From NCEH01 sp043195095 (GTDB lineage Bacteria > Pseudomonadota > Alphaproteobacteria > Rhizobiales > Xanthobacteraceae): DNA of 64,000 nt. Within the stretch, counting starts at the first letter, position 1. The number at the start of each line of letters is the position of its first letter. Under the pieces are notes generated by a model that searched no databases, had not been told where the DNA came from, and saw only the letters and a list, made by a program, of their open reading frames with translations. The DNA is taken from the NCBI RefSeq assembly GCF_043195095.1, contig NZ_JBAFWN010000008.1; one strand, 5' to 3'. Shown here in pieces: positions 57,755 through 64,000 of the stretch. The position numbers and the translations under genes were made by a program.

Positions 57755-58333
57755 GTGCATCGGCTGAATACCTCTTTTGTACTTGGGTATCACGGCTGTG
57801 AACAGGCCGTCGCGGACCGGCTTCTAGCGGGTAATCCCTTTACACCCAGCAACTAATGCTTATGATTGGTTCGGCCATGGCATTTATTTCTGGGAATCCA
57901 ATCCCCAGCGCGGGTTGGAATTCGCCAGCGAGCGTCCGGGCCGCGCCTCCGCCGCAAGCGCACCGACCGTCGTTGGTGCTGTAATCGACCTCGGCTATTG
58001 CCTGGATCTGCAATCCTCGACCGGAATCGCGGCCGTCTCCGCTGCTACGCCGATTATCTGGACTATTCGGAGCGCTCGGGCAGCAAGGTGCCGCAGAACA
58101 GAGACGGCGAGGATTCGCTGCTGCGGGACCTGGATTGCGCGGTTCTCAACCATCTTCATGCGGTGCGCGCGGCAGGCAAGCTTGAGCCCTTCGATACGGT
58201 GCGGGCGGTGTTTCTGGAGGGCAGACCGCTCTATCCCAAATCCGGCTTTCGCGAGAAAGCCCACATCCAGCTTTGCGTGAGGAATTCGGGCAGCATCAAA
58301 GGGGCGTTTCGGGCGGGGGCGGAGCAAGGCTGA
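57755..58333 (+). pseudogene. frameshifted ADP-ribosyltransferase-like (YHG...YFWE, DUF3990-like) gene
   Basis: Reading across frames recovers one protein. From GTG 57755: NTSFVLGYHGCEQAVADRLLAGNPFTPSN, then a stop. A second frame continues YDWFGHGIYFWESNPQRGLEFASERPG and PTVVGAVIDLGYCLDLQSSTGIAAV. A third continues SLLRDLDCAVLNHLHAVR, KLEPFDTVRAVFLEGRPLYPKSGF and EKAHIQLCVRNSGSIKGAFR, ending at 58333. At least two frameshifts break it. The YHG, GIYFWE and ICVRN-type blocks belong to a family with an ADP-ribosyltransferase-like pattern that I know from bacterial genomes; exact family assignment needs a search. It looks like a dead toxin with its small upstream partner still intact. Confidence 0.7.
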
Positions 58334-58450
58334 ACCCTGCGCGAAATCCGCGCCCACGGCGCCCTCAGCTGGACGGCGCAAATGGCGGACGATTTGCTCA
58401 CCCCTATGAAGGCTAGCCCGGCAACTGCTATGAGCGCCAAGGCGCTCAAA
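58334..58450 (+). pseudogene. decayed second copy of the trmB 3' end
   Basis: In the trmB frame this reads TLREIRAHGALSWTAQMADD, then SPATAMSAKALKEER, aligning with TLREIRAHGAFTWPARTADD and WPGTRYEAKALREGR at the end of TrmB. Nucleotide identity is highest over CCTGCGCGA-ATCCGCGCCC. It directly follows the dead toxin gene, so trmB ends flank the module 57256-58333, as expected after insertion at the 3' end of trmB. Confidence 0.75.
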
Positions 58451-58487
58451 GAAGAGCGCGGGGAGCGCGCATTAAAGGTCGGCGGGC

Positions 58488-59561
58488 TTATGAGCGTGGT
58501 AAGATTTTATGTATTAGATCAACTAAAGTAACGGTAGCATTCCTGATAGCAATATTTCGGATCGCACCTTGAGTCGTGTTGTCCAAGAGACCCTTTCCGG
58601 AGCAGCGATCCGAGATCCCTCGTATACAAATCGCATGCATTCCATCAGCGTTAACCAAAGAAATAGATTTCAAAAATCCATAACTTTCCATGTCAACGGC
58701 CGCTATATCGCTTTTATACCATTTTGTTCTTGCCGTGTCGGGGCCCCCTTTGCGGATATACCAGTCCTTTTCGGGAAATTCATTGCGGTCATTGAAAAAA
58801 TCAACATACTCTTGAGAATCTATTACCCAGTCACTACCCAAAAGCGCCCCGATGTGAATTCGCGGCTTATCATTAATCAGATCTGAGGGAACTCCAATTA
58901 GATCTTCTGTTACCTTTGCAAAACCCGCAAATGACGGATTCTGATCGGCCAAATATCGCTGAATTAATCTCCCTGATTTCTCTATTGTTACAAAATCCCT
59001 CTTTATTCGCAACCAGCTGTTTTGAGCTATGCTTTTTGATCGGGAAATTATGTGTTTAACTTTCGCCGGTTTCGCAAAGGTTGACGAATCACTTGGGTCA
59101 GCATTTGGCGCTCCGTCAAATGCCTCCGAAGTTGATGAATCACTTGGGTCAGGATTTGTCGACCCTTCAAACTCCTCCTCCGAAGAAGAAAGCTCTTTGA
59201 TTTTATCAAACGTAAAATATTTAACCGCGGATGAAATTACTACGTCGCCAAGCCGAAATTTATTCGGTTGTAATGTACCCGATAGCCCCAGTAAAAAAAC
59301 GCTTTTGTAATTTCGGTCAGCCCTTAAATTTTCACCAACCGCAGTCGCTGAACAAATATTTCCCATTCCACTAAGTATTACGAAATCTATGTCGGCACAT
59401 GGAGCCAATGCATTTCGATCCGACTTAATTAAATACTGATGAGAGGAGCGTGATCGAAATGGCAGATCCGCATACTGAAAATCGCACCCCACTAATACAT
59501 TATGTATATATTCCATTTCTTCCGGCAGGGCTACGAAGCAAAGATAGTGGGTAGTCAGCAT
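58488..59561 (-). CDS. nucleoside phosphorylase/nucleosidase superfamily protein (PNP/UDP-phosphorylase fold)
   Basis: The 357-residue protein carries the landmarks of the fold in order: an N-terminal strand with ALPEEMEYI (about 11-19), LSGMGN (63-68), GLSGTLQPNKFRLGDVVISS (92-111), the IHIGALLGSDWVI block (235-247), the nucleoside-binding VDMES (289-293) and IRGISD (313-318) with the conserved aspartate. It is longer than 5'-methylthioadenosine nucleosidases (about 230) because of an acidic, repeated insert at about 125-165. The gene is AT-rich, unlike its surroundings, and lies 27 bases after its upstream partner. Several anti-phage effectors that destroy ATP belong to this superfamily, so a defence role is possible but unproven. 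Confidence 0.8.
   Translation of the reverse strand: MLTTHYLCFVALPEEMEYIHNVLVGCDFQYADLPFRSRSSHQYLIKSDRNALAPCADIDFVILSGMGNICSATAVGENLRADRNYKSVFLLGLSGTLQPNKFRLGDVVISSAVKYFTFDKIKELSSSEEEFEGSTNPDPSDSSTSEAFDGAPNADPSDSSTFAKPAKVKHIISRSKSIAQNSWLRIKRDFVTIEKSGRLIQRYLADQNPSFAGFAKVTEDLIGVPSDLINDKPRIHIGALLGSDWVIDSQEYVDFFNDRNEFPEKDWYIRKGGPDTARTKWYKSDIAAVDMESYGFLKSISLVNADGMHAICIRGISDRCSGKGLLDNTTQGAIRNIAIRNATVTLVDLIHKILPRS
59080..59184 (-). repeat. 51-bp tandem duplication in the phosphorylase-like gene
   Basis: GTTGACGAATCACTTGGGTCA at 59080 recurs as GTTGATGAATCACTTGGGTCA at 59131. In the protein this is a doubled 17-residue acidic unit around NPDPSDSST and NADPSDSST. Confidence 0.85.
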
Positions 59562-59588
59562 GTCAGTACTTTACCCAAAAAATTCCAA

Positions 59589-60209
59589 TTAGAGATGATC
59601 TATTACCATTTCCTGGATGACATTAAACCTTTTTTTTGCTTCTTCCCAACTCTCAGATTGAAGACGATAAAATACCGCCTTATGAGAGTCACCAAAGTAT
59701 TCGGCCAAAAGCAATGGAACCCTTACGGAAAGTCCAATAGTGACGCACCCAAAATCAATATAAGATATAAGATTATCTAATTTAAGTACTCCATCGATAG
59801 CTCTTCTGAAGTTGACTAGGCTCATTACTTCGTCTTCAATCAGAATGTCATCCTTAATTGCCAAATCAATGTCTAATAAGTATTTAATGCGTACTACTTC
59901 TCCCGGAAAACTAAAAAAACATGTTTTACGCATGGAGTTATCAAAATATATTCTACCGTACCTCGCAAAATCAGGAGACTTCTTGTATAGAACCCAGAGT
60001 CTTTGTAGCGAAATATACGTTTCCTCGAATGAATCCCATGCCCCGACTAGCGCGTCCGTTGCGCATAGTGCCTCGGATTCGATGCGTGGGATTGCCCATT
60101 CCGACTGGTCGGCTGTGTATTTCCTGACCCAATCTATAGTGGCATCGTCAATATAAGAGGCGATATTGGGCATATCATCCCCAGGCTCCGAAAAAAGATT
60201 CCGAATCAT
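59589..60209 (-). CDS. AT-rich gene of unknown family, first gene of the island operon
   Basis: The 206-residue product has no motif I recognise. It is acidic at the N-terminus, then mostly helical with aromatic residues, and has a moderately hydrophobic stretch near 150-172 (LISYIDFGCVTIGLSVRVPLLLA) that may be buried or membrane-associated. GC content is very low for this genome; the 60 bases at 59581-59640 have only 18 G or C. It precedes the phosphorylase-like gene by 27 bases on the same strand, so the two form an operon. Start at 60209; the ATG at codon 13 (60173) has a better ribosome site (GGGGA) and may be the true start. Confidence 0.65.
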   Translation of the reverse strand: MIRNLFSEPGDDMPNIASYIDDATIDWVRKYTADQSEWAIPRIESEALCATDALVGAWDSFEETYISLQRLWVLYKKSPDFARYGRIYFDNSMRKTCFFSFPGEVVRIKYLLDIDLAIKDDILIEDEVMSLVNFRRAIDGVLKLDNLISYIDFGCVTIGLSVRVPLLLAEYFGDSHKAVFYRLQSESWEEAKKRFNVIQEMVIDHL

Positions 60210-60317
60210 AGTGAGTCGACATCGATACGTCTAGAGTCAAGATGCGACATAGTTTATTTGAGGCCCTCATACAAAATTGTGTACAAATCCTTCTGGAAGC
60301 CCCACCTCACCCCCGCC
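60210..60317 (-). promoter_or_regulatory. AT-rich upstream region of the island operon
   Basis: On the minus strand TTGTAT, 17 bases and TATGTC is a weak promoter candidate. TACA-N6-TGTA (in TACAAAATTGTGTA, near 60271-60284) is a dyad that might be an operator. Neither is strong evidence. The region also marks the return from AT-rich island to GC-rich backbone near 60300. Confidence 0.35.
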
Positions 60318-60346
60318 CTTGCATCCCCCGCCGTTCCGTCTATATT
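60318..60346 (+). promoter_or_regulatory. promoter of the rimP-nusA-infB operon
   Basis: CTTGCA, a 17-base spacer and TATATT fit the alphaproteobacterial housekeeping pattern. Transcription would start near 60353 and leave a leader of roughly 300 bases before rimP. Confidence 0.75.
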
Positions 60347-60563
60347 AGCGCTGTCCCCCAGTGGGGATACCTCAGAGCCATCGTCGTCGAAGGTGATGAG
60401 AGTGGGCCCCCGCCGGGACCCGCTCGATTTTCGTTTACGCGATCGTCCGCGGGGCGCACAAGGCGCCGCACGGTTGCGGTTTCGAAACCCTTCGATCCCG
60501 TCCGCGTCGCCGCCGCCTTAAGGTCGGCCGGTGCGGGGTGAAGGCGGCGAAAAGGCCAAGGTT

Positions 60564-60629
60564 CGGCGCTCACGCGCCGCACGATAGGAAGGCGCAGACG
60601 CGCCGGTAAAAATTCGGCGCATCCGCGCC
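60564..60629 (+). other. three consecutive tetraloop hairpins in the rimP leader
   Basis: CGGCGC-TCAC-GCGCCG (60564-60579), GGCGC-AGAC-GCGCC (60591-60604) and GGCGC-ATCC-GCGCC (60616-60629) are near-identical stems with different 4-base loops, spaced 25-27 bases. They end 29 bases before the rimP start and lie inside the predicted leader, so they may control translation or bind a protein of the operon. Confidence 0.7.
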
Positions 60630-60658
60630 ACAGGAAAAGAAAGACGTCCCGGAGGGAC

Positions 60659-61447
60659 ATGACCGATACGCAAGCGACCCACGGTGTGGACACCGCAGAC
60701 CTGAACGAGCCCCGCCTCATCATCGAGACGGGTGTGGCCGCGCGCGTCGCCGGCATCGTCGGTCCCGTGCTCACCGGCCTCGGCATGCGGCTGGTGCGCG
60801 TCAAGCACACGGCCCGCGACGGCGGCACGCTGCAAATCATGGCCGAGCGGCCCGACGGCTCCATGACCATCGACGATTGCGAGCTGGTCTCCCGCGCCAT
60901 CTCCCCCGTGCTCGACGTGGAAGACCCCATCGCTTCCGCCTATCGCCTGGAAATCTCCTCCCCCGGCATCGACCGGCCTTTGGTGCGCCTCACCGATTTC
61001 GATCGCTGGTCGGGCCATGAGGTGAAGGTGGAAATGGCCGTGCCGCTGGATGGCCGCAAGCGCTTTCGCGGCATCCTTCTCGGCACCGAGGGCGGCCTTG
61101 CTTTGGTGCGGCGCCCCGATGCGCCGGCCGGCGAAGATCCGGTCTCGCGCCTGCCGGTCGCCGATATCGGCGATGCCCGTCTGATCCTCACCGACGACCT
61201 CATCACTGAGGCGCTGCGCCGGGCGAAAGCCGCCGGCCGCGCGATGGAGGATGCGGACGAGGAACTGGCCGACAGCGCGCTCGACGATCTCGCCGACGAA
61301 GCCACGGAGGCGCCCGCCGCCCCCGTCAAGCCGGCGAAACCCTTGCAGCCGCGCAAGCTCGCGAAGCCCAAGGCCGACAAGTCCCAATCGAAGCCGTCCG
61401 CCCGCAAGGCGAAGGGCGGCAATGCCAAAGCGAAGGAGACGCACTGA
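60659..61447 (+). CDS. rimP: ribosome maturation factor RimP
   Basis: Helps 30S subunit assembly. The 262-residue protein has the RimP core (about 20-190: GPVLTGLGMRLVRVKH, LQIMAERPDGSMTIDDCELVSRAISPVLD and YRLEISSPGIDRPL) and a long lysine/alanine/proline-rich tail after about residue 205, which is an extension over the shortest family members. GGAGGG precedes the ATG. The stop overlaps the nusA start (TGATG). Confidence 0.93.
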   Translation: MTDTQATHGVDTADLNEPRLIIETGVAARVAGIVGPVLTGLGMRLVRVKHTARDGGTLQIMAERPDGSMTIDDCELVSRAISPVLDVEDPIASAYRLEISSPGIDRPLVRLTDFDRWSGHEVKVEMAVPLDGRKRFRGILLGTEGGLALVRRPDAPAGEDPVSRLPVADIGDARLILTDDLITEALRRAKAAGRAMEDADEELADSALDDLADEATEAPAAPVKPAKPLQPRKLAKPKADKSQSKPSARKAKGGNAKAKETH

Positions 61448-63060
61448 TGGTCGCCGTCAGCGCAAACCGGCTCGAGCTGCTGCAGATCGCCGAAGCGGTC
61501 GCCCGCGAGAAGACGATCGATCGCAGCATCGTCATCGCCGCCATGGAAGATGCCATCGCCAAGGCCGCGCGCTCGCGCTACGGCCAGGAGACGGACATCC
61601 ACGCCGACATCAATCCCAAGACCGGCGAATTGCGGCTCGCCCGCCATCTGCTGGTGGTGGACGAGGTGGAGAATTTCGCCACCGAGATCACGCTCGATGG
61701 CGCGCGCCGGCACAATCCCGCCGCCCAGGTCGGCGACACCATCGCCGATACCCTGCCGCCGTTCGATTTCGGCCGCATCGCCGCGCAGAGCGCCAAGCAG
61801 GTGATCGTGCAGAAGGTGCGCGAGGCCGAGCGCGATCGCCAGTATGACGAATATAAGGACCGCATCGGCGAGGTTTCCAACGGCCTCGTGAAGCGGGTGG
61901 AATACGGCAATGTGGTGGTCGATCTCGGCCGCGGCGAAGCCATCCTGCGCCGCGACGAATTGCTGCCGCGCGAAGTGGTGAAGACCGGCGACCGCGTGCG
62001 CGCCTATATCTATGACGTGCGGCGCGAGCCGCGCGGGCCGCAGATCTTCCTCTCGCGCACCCATCCCCAGTTCATGGCGAAGCTGTTCGCCCAGGAAGTG
62101 CCGGAAATCTACGACGGCATCGTCGAGATCAAGGCGGTCGCCCGCGACCCCGGCTCGCGCGCCAAGATCGCCGTGATCTCGCGCGACCAGTCGGTGGACC
62201 CGGTCGGCGCCTGCGTCGGCATGCGCGGCTCGCGCGTGCAGGCGGTGGTGAACGAGCTGCAGGGCGAGAAGATCGACATCATCCCCTGGAACCCGGACAT
62301 CGCCACCTTCATCGTCAATGCGCTCGCCCCCGCCGAAGTGGTGAAGGTCGTGCTGGACGAGGAGCGCGAGCGCATCGAAGTGGTGGTGCCCGACGCCCAG
62401 CTCTCGCTCGCCATCGGCCGGCGCGGACAGAATGTGCGCCTCGCCTCCCAGCTCACCGGCTGGGACATCGACATCATGACCGAGGCGGAAGAGAGCGAGC
62501 GGCGCCAGAAGGAATTCGCCGAGCGCACCACCATGTTCGCCGAGGCCCTCGATCTCGACGAGATGATGGGCCAGCTTCTGGCCTCCGAAGGCTTCGCGAG
62601 CGTCGAGGAAATCGCCTATGTGCCGATTTCCGAGCTCGCCTCCATCGAGGGCTTCGACGAGGAGACCGCCGGCGAATTGCAGGCGCGTGCCCTCAAGCAT
62701 CTCGCGGACGTGGAAGAGGCGCTCGACAATGAGCGCAAGGAACTGGGCGTGGAAGACGCGCTCGCGACCGTGCCCGGCGTCACCTCCAAGATGCTGGTGG
62801 CGTTCGGCAAGCACGACATCAAGACCGTGGAAGACCTGGCCGGCTGCGCCACCGACGATCTGACCGGCTGGTCCGAGCGCAAGGACGGCGAGACCACCCG
62901 CTTCCCCGGCGCGCTCGACGGCTTCGAAGTGAGCCGCGAGGACGCGGAACACATCATCATGCAGGCCCGCGTCGTGGCCGGCTGGATTTCGCAGGACGAT
63001 CTCGACACCCCCGCCGATGGCGCGGATGACGAGGACCCGTCCGACGAAGCCCAGACCTGA
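61447..63060 (+). CDS. nusA: transcription termination/antitermination factor NusA
   Basis: RNA-polymerase-associated elongation and termination factor. The 537-residue protein has the N-terminal polymerase-binding domain, S1 domain (about 135-200), two KH domains with GACVGMRGSRVQAVVNELQGEKIDI and IGRRGQNVRLASQLTGW, and two C-terminal acidic repeat domains (about 350-515). Translationally coupled to rimP. Confidence 0.97.
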   Translation: MVAVSANRLELLQIAEAVAREKTIDRSIVIAAMEDAIAKAARSRYGQETDIHADINPKTGELRLARHLLVVDEVENFATEITLDGARRHNPAAQVGDTIADTLPPFDFGRIAAQSAKQVIVQKVREAERDRQYDEYKDRIGEVSNGLVKRVEYGNVVVDLGRGEAILRRDELLPREVVKTGDRVRAYIYDVRREPRGPQIFLSRTHPQFMAKLFAQEVPEIYDGIVEIKAVARDPGSRAKIAVISRDQSVDPVGACVGMRGSRVQAVVNELQGEKIDIIPWNPDIATFIVNALAPAEVVKVVLDEERERIEVVVPDAQLSLAIGRRGQNVRLASQLTGWDIDIMTEAEESERRQKEFAERTTMFAEALDLDEMMGQLLASEGFASVEEIAYVPISELASIEGFDEETAGELQARALKHLADVEEALDNERKELGVEDALATVPGVTSKMLVAFGKHDIKTVEDLAGCATDDLTGWSERKDGETTRFPGALDGFEVSREDAEHIIMQARVVAGWISQDDLDTPADGADDEDPSDEAQT

Positions 63061-63081
63061 GAGAAGTGGAGATGACCCGGC

Positions 63082-63801
63082 GTGCTGGCAGCGAGCTTGA
63101 TCGAGGAAGAGACCGATGGGGGGCCGCGCGGGCTTGTGTCCGCGCGTGCGCCGCTGGCGCGTCTGTGCCTCGCGACGCGCGCCGTCACGCCGGTTGCGCA
63201 GATGATCCGCTTCGTGGTGGGGCCGGACGGCACCGTCGTCCCGGATCTCGCCGCTAAGCTTCCCGGCCGGGGCGCCTGGGTCACCGCGACCCGCGCCGCG
63301 CTCGCCGAGGCATTGAAGCGCAAGGCGTTCGGCCGCGCATTCAAGGGCAAGGGCACCATCGCCCCAGATTTGCCCGACCTCATCGAATCCCTGATGCTGA
63401 CCGAAGTCCGCAGCGCCCTGTCCATGGCGAACAAAGCGGGCCGCGTCATCACCGGCACCACCAAGGTGGATGCCGCCCTCCATGCGGACCCGGTGAGCGT
63501 GCTGCTGCATGCCGCCGACGGCCGTCCGGACGGGAAACGCAAACTCGACGGCATCGCCCGTCAGAGAGAAGCTGCCGGCATGAGCCCGGTGGCCATCGTC
63601 GACTGTTTATCGGGCCTCGAATTGGACTTGGCGCTCGGGCGGTCAAATGTGGTACACGCTGCGCTGCTCGCGCATCCGACGACCGCGGGATTTCTCGCGC
63701 GCTGCCGAAAGCTCGAGCGCTGGCGGATGGGAACATCCGCCCGCGCACCGGACGGGCATGGCCTGACGCTCGACCGGATGCCAGGAACGGATACGGAATG
63801 A
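63082..63801 (+). CDS. rnpM: RNA-binding protein of the YlxR (RnpM) family with L7Ae-like domain
   Basis: The 239-residue protein has an N-terminal YlxR domain (about 25-95, with LATRAVTPVAQMIRFVVGPDGTVVPDL and PGRGAWVTATR), in which the usual R-C-x-x-T start is RLCLATRAV, and an L7Ae-like domain (about 105-190, with EVRSALSMANKAGRVITG). This two-domain form is usual in alphaproteobacteria between nusA and infB. The start is a GTG at 63082; the stop overlaps the infB ATG. Confidence 0.88.
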   Translation: MLAASLIEEETDGGPRGLVSARAPLARLCLATRAVTPVAQMIRFVVGPDGTVVPDLAAKLPGRGAWVTATRAALAEALKRKAFGRAFKGKGTIAPDLPDLIESLMLTEVRSALSMANKAGRVITGTTKVDAALHADPVSVLLHAADGRPDGKRKLDGIARQREAAGMSPVAIVDCLSGLELDLALGRSNVVHAALLAHPTTAGFLARCRKLERWRMGTSARAPDGHGLTLDRMPGTDTE

Positions 63802-64000
63802 ACGACACTAAGACACCCGGCGACAAGACGCTCCACCCTGCCACCGGCAAGACGCTGACCCTCAAGCGACCCGTGGAGCAGGGCACCGTGCGCCAGAGCT
63901 TCAGCCATGGCCGCTCCAAGGCGGTCGTGGTGGAGAAGGTGAAGCGCCGCGTCTTCGGTCCGGGCGACGCCGCGCCGGCGAGCGCGACCGCGGCTGCGCC
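63798..64000 (+). CDS. infB: translation initiation factor IF-2, N-terminal part (cut by window edge)
   Basis: The first 67 codons read MNDTKTPGDKTLHPATGKTL and continue with TLKRPVEQGTVRQSFSHGRSK and VVVEKVKRR, the conserved start of alphaproteobacterial IF-2. The GTPase domain lies outside the window. The ATG overlaps the rnpM stop. Confidence 0.93.
   Translation, partial: MNDTKTPGDKTLHPATGKTLTLKRPVEQGTVRQSFSHGRSKAVVVEKVKRRVFGPGDAAPASATAAA

Noticed and set aside
58569..58886. Plus-strand open frames opposite the phosphorylase-like gene
   Set aside because: They lack motifs and overlap a complete minus-strand gene with recognisable fold landmarks.
60350..60540. tRNA gene in the rimP leader (a GGTTTCGAAACC segment resembles a T arm)
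   Set aside because: No acceptor, D or anticodon arms can be formed around it.

Overview
GC-rich alphaproteobacterial chromosome segment, most likely from the order Hyphomicrobiales (Rhizobiales). The evidence is the mnmG-rsmG-parA-parB cluster with canonical parS sites, an oxygen-responsive fixL-fixJ-fixK module, bluB, and the long conserved run tsaB-rimI-fur-plsC-miaB-phoH-ybeY-corC-lnt-HTH-metK-trmB-rimP-nusA-rnpM-infB. The genus cannot be fixed from the sequence alone. No rRNA, tRNA, CRISPR array or insertion sequence was recognised.

Layout. 1-2271 is non-coding and packed with ParB-binding parS palindromes: 13 perfect and one degenerate, the right part built from tandem units of about 230-277 bp. 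2272-6888 holds mnmG, rsmG (with a further parS inside the coding sequence), parA and parB. 7039-17351 holds a PiT phosphate transporter, mutS, an unknown membrane protein, purA and ppc. 17627-25145 holds a type I secretion ABC transporter/adaptor pair, etfBA with a 3-hydroxybutyryl-CoA dehydrogenase, and a Tat-type serine hydrolase. 25342-33481 holds tlpA, argH, bluB, lptM, lysA, a small membrane protein and a Pat-like acetyltransferase. 33633-39174 is the oxygen regulon: a lone receiver protein, fixJ, fixL, fixK and hemN, with three FixK-type boxes and a candidate FixJ site. 39342-45191 (minus strand) holds purH, a heparinase-like protein, rsmB and htpX. 45473-57255 is the conserved housekeeping run on the plus strand.

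57256-60209 interrupts the expected trmB-rimP junction and is an accessory island. It holds an interspersed repeat, a small gene followed by a frameshifted ADP-ribosyltransferase-like (YHG...YFWE) toxin-type pseudogene, a decayed second copy of the trmB 3' end, and a strikingly AT-rich two-gene operon. That operon encodes a nucleoside-phosphorylase-superfamily protein and a protein of unknown family. It is the best candidate here for an undescribed system, possibly anti-phage, by analogy with known phosphorylase-fold immune effectors. The rimP-nusA-rnpM-infB operon then resumes behind a good promoter and a leader of about 300 nt with three consecutive short hairpins. infB runs off the right edge.

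How the parts work together. ParA/ParB and the parS array segregate the chromosome origin region. FixL (haem PAS) signals through FixJ to fixK, and FixK boxes lie in front of fixK itself, the lone receiver gene and hemN, suggesting a feedback-controlled low-oxygen circuit. All functions are inferred from sequence motifs and gene order; no search was run.
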